DNA of 13,239 bases from Ruminococcus sp. CAG:254. GTDB taxonomy: Bacteria > Bacillota > Clostridia > Oscillospirales > Ruminococcaceae. The stretch covers positions 25,537 through 38,775 of the forward strand of contig HF997971.1 of assembly GCA_000433635.1 (NCBI GenBank). Reading direction: 5' to 3'. The notes beneath the pieces were generated by a model, which did not search any database, was not told the origin of the DNA, and saw only the letters and a list, made by a program, of their open reading frames with translations. Of the stretch, positions 11,596 through 13,239 are shown piece by piece. Numbering within the stretch: position 1 is the stretch's first letter; every line of letters begins with the position of its first letter. The translations under genes and the position numbers were made by a program.

Positions 11596-11981
11596 TTCTT
11601 GGTGGTATTGCCGCCGTTATCTGTTGGGCTGCTTGGCAGCGGCATAACCGCACGCTCGACGAGCAAGCGGCGGATTCCGGACGGGAATTAAAACCCGTAC
11701 CGACTGGGTTTGATTATCAGGCGGCACGGGAACAGACAGACCGCATGGAGAGCAATCTCAAGCAGTACGAGCAGTGCAATCAGCTAATCAATGACAGCGT
11801 TGTTGCAATCAAGACGGGTGAGGGTATGCCCATTGAGATTACTCATTTTGACAACAGAGGGCGTCAAGTACATACCACACTGACCGACATTCCGCCGGAG
11901 ATTGTCAATGACTTTGCACGTCGATTGCTGGATGTTTGTGCAGAGCGATGCGGCAACACTCCCCCACCGCCGGAAATTTGA
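11583..11981 (+). CDS. Membrane-anchored hypothetical phage protein (132 aa)
   Basis: GAGGAG lies just before ATG 11583. The N-terminus 'MQAMILGGIAAVICWAAWQR' is a single transmembrane segment or uncleaved signal anchor with positive residues on its C-terminal side. The rest is soluble: a charged helix ('YQAAREQTDRMESNLKQYEQ'), then 'MPIEITHFDNRGRQVHTTLT' and a Pro-rich end 'NTPPPPEI'. I do not recognise a family. Cargo-free position in the early operon and 13-base overlap with the previous gene suggest an ordinary phage accessory gene; a role in host takeover or superinfection exclusion at the membrane is only a guess. Confidence 0.7.
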   Translation: MQAMILGGIAAVICWAAWQRHNRTLDEQAADSGRELKPVPTGFDYQAAREQTDRMESNLKQYEQCNQLINDSVVAIKTGEGMPIEITHFDNRGRQVHTTLTDIPPEIVNDFARRLLDVCAERCGNTPPPPEI

Positions 11982-11999
11982 TTTTTTCGGGAATGTCGA

Positions 12000-12042
12000 G
12001 GAAAAGCGGTAGGAAAAGCAGTAGGAAAAGCTGGCTTTTCCC
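12000..12042 (+). repeat. Three 12-bp tandem repeats ending in a hairpin
   Basis: GGAAAAGCGGTA (12000-12011), GGAAAAGCAGTA (12012-12023) and GGAAAAGCTGGC (12024-12035) are followed by TTTTCC, so the last unit folds as GGAAAAG-CTGG-CTTTTCC. It sits in the only sizeable gap of the early operon (11982-12067). It may be an iteron-like binding site, an mRNA-processing hairpin, or slippage-generated filler. Confidence 0.6.
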
Positions 12043-12067
12043 ACCATCGGGGGAGGGATGAAAAGCA

Positions 12068-12400
12068 ATGGTAAAGCATTGCGATATGTGCGGGATTGAG
12101 ATTGCCGACACCGATTATGACACACTTGGGAGATACAATGCGGTTAAGTATTGCCAAGAATGTGCGGCAATCAGGAAGAAAATAGCTAACAAAAATTACC
12201 GCCAAAAACGCAAAATGGAAAAACAAGTTGCGAAAGCTACGGAAGAACACGAACTCACGGAAGCAGCGAAAGCATGTAGAAAAGTCCGGAGAGCAGCGAA
12301 TGAACAGACACGGCTGCTTAAAGAAGAAAACAAATTTTTGCGTGAAGAACTAATGAAAGAACGGGCAAAAAAAGACCCTCGCACCGGAAGCAACCAGTAA
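12068..12400 (+). CDS. Zinc-finger coiled-coil hypothetical protein (110 aa)
   Basis: GGGGGAGGG precedes ATG 12068. Residues 1-35 hold Cys5-xx-Cys8 and Cys29-xx-Cys32 ('HCDMCGIEIAD', 'YCQECAAIRKK'), a treble-clef or ribbon-like zinc site. From ~36 to 103 the protein is a highly charged continuous helix ('NYRQKRKMEKQVAKATEEHE', 'ANEQTRLLKEENKFLREELM'), i.e. a coiled coil. This layout, zinc head plus basic helix, is often seen in small phage DNA- or RNA-binding proteins, but I do not recognise this one. A CCTCG/CGAGG pairing surrounds its stop codon. Confidence 0.75.
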   Translation: MVKHCDMCGIEIADTDYDTLGRYNAVKYCQECAAIRKKIANKNYRQKRKMEKQVAKATEEHELTEAAKACRKVRRAANEQTRLLKEENKFLREELMKERAKKDPRTGSNQ

Positions 12401-12454
12401 CGAGGGAGAATGAAAAACACCTTTATTTTATCACAAACAGAAAGGAATGTCAAT

Positions 12455-12751
12455 ATGAAAAGAGAGGAAGTCTTTTTGAGACAACATGCAATCCAAGTTG
12501 CTATCATGTGCGTTGAGGCAATGCACGCGGATAGCACCACACTTAACCCGGTGCAAGAGGCAGACCATTTTAACATAATGCAGCCGCTGTACCGTATCCT
12601 TGGCGAGTTGGATGCAGAAGCACATGACTTTGTGGATGCGGATTTGCAGGCACTTGCAAAGCAAGCCCAAGCCGCGGAGGAAGAACCAGAACTAAACCTC
12701 AGCCAGCTGGATTTTTTGGAAAGCGATGTGGTGACGGATGATAAAGATTGA
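12455..12751 (+). CDS. Hypothetical early phage protein (98 aa)
   Basis: ATG 12455 is preferred because AAAGGA (12441-12446) lies 8 bases upstream; the in-frame ATG 12410 has GAGGGAG almost touching it, too close for good initiation, but cannot be excluded (113 aa). The product is helical and acidic: 'FLRQHAIQVAIMCVEAMHAD', 'LYRILGELDAEAHDFVDADL', then a very acidic C-terminus. No cysteine cluster, membrane segment or recognised family. It overlaps the following gene by 14 bases. Confidence 0.65.
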   Translation: MKREEVFLRQHAIQVAIMCVEAMHADSTTLNPVQEADHFNIMQPLYRILGELDAEAHDFVDADLQALAKQAQAAEEEPELNLSQLDFLESDVVTDDKD

Positions 12752-12983
12752 AAATGATTGCAGCTGCTGTGAACGGTGCGGAAATTGCGGTGCAAAGCGT
12801 GTGCCGCATGTTTACTGTGATGGATGCGGTGCGGAAGTGTCCGGCGACAGCAAACTGATTCGGATTGTCGGTAACGATGATGCTTGGCTTTGCGAGGATT
12901 GCCTTGCAGAATGGGTGGAAAGCGTCACAGTCACGACCTATGCCGCCGACCTTGTAAGGGAGATGAACGCAGAAGATGTTTGA
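12738..12983 (+). CDS. Cys-rich hypothetical protein (81 aa)
   Basis: Nine cysteines in the first 55 residues: Cys8, 10, 11, 14, 17, 27, 30, 52 and 55 ('CSCCERCGNC', 'YCDGCGAEV', 'LCEDCLAEW'), enough for two or more zinc sites. The rest is acidic. ATG 12738 lies inside the end of the previous gene, with GTGGTGACGG as a weak RBS, so translational coupling is likely. Family not recognised. It is one of at least five Cys-pair miniproteins in this operon. Confidence 0.7.
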   Translation: MIKIENDCSCCERCGNCGAKRVPHVYCDGCGAEVSGDSKLIRIVGNDDAWLCEDCLAEWVESVTVTTYAADLVREMNAEDV

Positions 12984-13233
12984 ATCCGGCGTGAAAAAGT
13001 ATGTTTTCGTACGGGTCAACTATGAATTCGGCTTTCCGGTGACGTTTCACGATGTCGCACACATCGAATGTGCATATTGTCAGATGTATGACAAGTACAA
13101 GAATCGCTGCAACATCACCGGAGAGTACATTGTAGAGCCAACCCGTTATGTGGGCTTTGAATGCCCGTTGGAATTAGCAGAAGGAGGAAGTGAAGAGCAT
13201 GGACGAACAGAAGATGGAACAGAAACCCGATGA
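12976..13233 (+). CDS. Small Cys-containing hypothetical protein (85 aa)
   Basis: ATG 12976 overlaps the previous gene by 8 bases; AAGGGAGATGAA (12956-12967) supplies a ribosome binding site. 'AHIECAYCQMYDKYKNRCNI' and 'VGFECPLEL' place Cys32, Cys35, Cys45 and Cys63 as a possible metal site. The pattern 'CxxC...RC...xxFECPL' is one I associate with short phage proteins of unknown function. The C-terminal tail is hydrophilic, and the next gene starts inside its end. Confidence 0.7.
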   Translation: MFESGVKKYVFVRVNYEFGFPVTFHDVAHIECAYCQMYDKYKNRCNITGEYIVEPTRYVGFECPLELAEGGSEEHGRTEDGTETR

Positions 13234-13239
13234 ACGGCG
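13199..13239 (+). CDS. Start of a further early gene, cut by window edge
   Basis: AAGGAGGAAG (13181-13190) is followed 8 bases later by ATG 13199 in a frame different from the previous gene: MDEQKMEQKPDER, open to the window end. Only 13 codons are visible, so nothing can be said of its function. The strong RBS and the overlapping-gene pattern of the operon support it. Confidence 0.55.
   Translation, partial: MDEQKMEQKPDER

Larger units (their letters stand above)
4640..13239. mobile_element. Left part of an integrated prophage
   Basis: The stretch begins at the truncated gene end and integrase, continues with a leftward lysogeny operon (integrase, cargo, repressor), an immunity switch at about 9.3-9.4 kb, and a rightward early region with XRE, excisionase-like, DUF2513 and many tiny genes. 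This order is characteristic of temperate siphophages of Firmicutes. No replication, structural or lysis gene lies in the window, so an integrative element of another kind is not excluded. The left boundary is approximate; the right end lies outside. Confidence 0.8.

Overview
The window looks like chromosome of a gut or rumen Ruminococcus-like member of the Oscillospiraceae (Firmicutes) carrying the left end of an integrated prophage. The organism call rests on a secreted type I dockerin protein of the Ruminococcus kind, Firmicutes-style ribosome binding sites (AGGAGG), consensus sigma-A promoters, a type I-C-like CRISPR repeat and AT-rich host DNA. It is an inference from content, not a species assignment.

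Host part (1 to about 4.65 kb). A polyphosphate kinase gene (5' end outside the window) is followed by a hairpin, a small unknown gene and a secreted protein with an N-terminal dockerin behind a perfect TTGACA-N17-TATAAT promoter. A bidirectional terminator, a two-repeat CRISPR remnant and a small DUF6809-like gene follow. From 4.09 to 4.53 kb lie two promoter-terminator units with no convincing ORF, read here as small RNAs. The second has three CGACAA hexamers at exactly 10-bp spacing next to its -35 box. At 4563-4658 is the orphan 3' end of a host-like gene on the minus strand with its terminator, which I read as the prophage attachment site (attL).

Lysogeny module (4.7 to 9.3 kb, all minus strand). 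Reading in the direction of transcription: XRE repressor A, TIR-domain effector (PF10137 type), XRE regulator B, a membrane-anchored DUF4041 + GIY-YIG nuclease resembling SNIPE, then the tyrosine integrase. This is the usual place for lysogenic-conversion cargo, between repressor and integrase. The cargo is two regulator-effector pairs of anti-phage type. The regulators differ in their DNA-binding halves but share a linker and C-terminal motif. The genes are packed: 10-bp gap A/TIR, 88-bp gap TIR/B, 4-bp overlap B/nuclease.

Control region (9.29 to 9.67 kb). Repressor A faces a rightward TTGACT-N17-TATAAT promoter whose spacer holds a 14-bp dyad; a second related 14-bp dyad lies 29 bp away. 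This is a typical phage immunity switch.

Early region (9.67 to 13.24 kb). There is a small Cys-rich protein, a leftward DUF2513 gene, and a gene-free stretch full of hairpins with two mutually exclusive pairings and a duplicated hairpin motif. Then comes a tight rightward operon of very small proteins: an XRE protein, an excisionase-like HTH protein, several Cys-pair (zinc-binding-like) proteins, a membrane-anchored protein and several unknowns. The last gene runs off the window. By eye the early operon is clearly more GC-rich than the defence cargo, suggesting the cargo has a separate origin.
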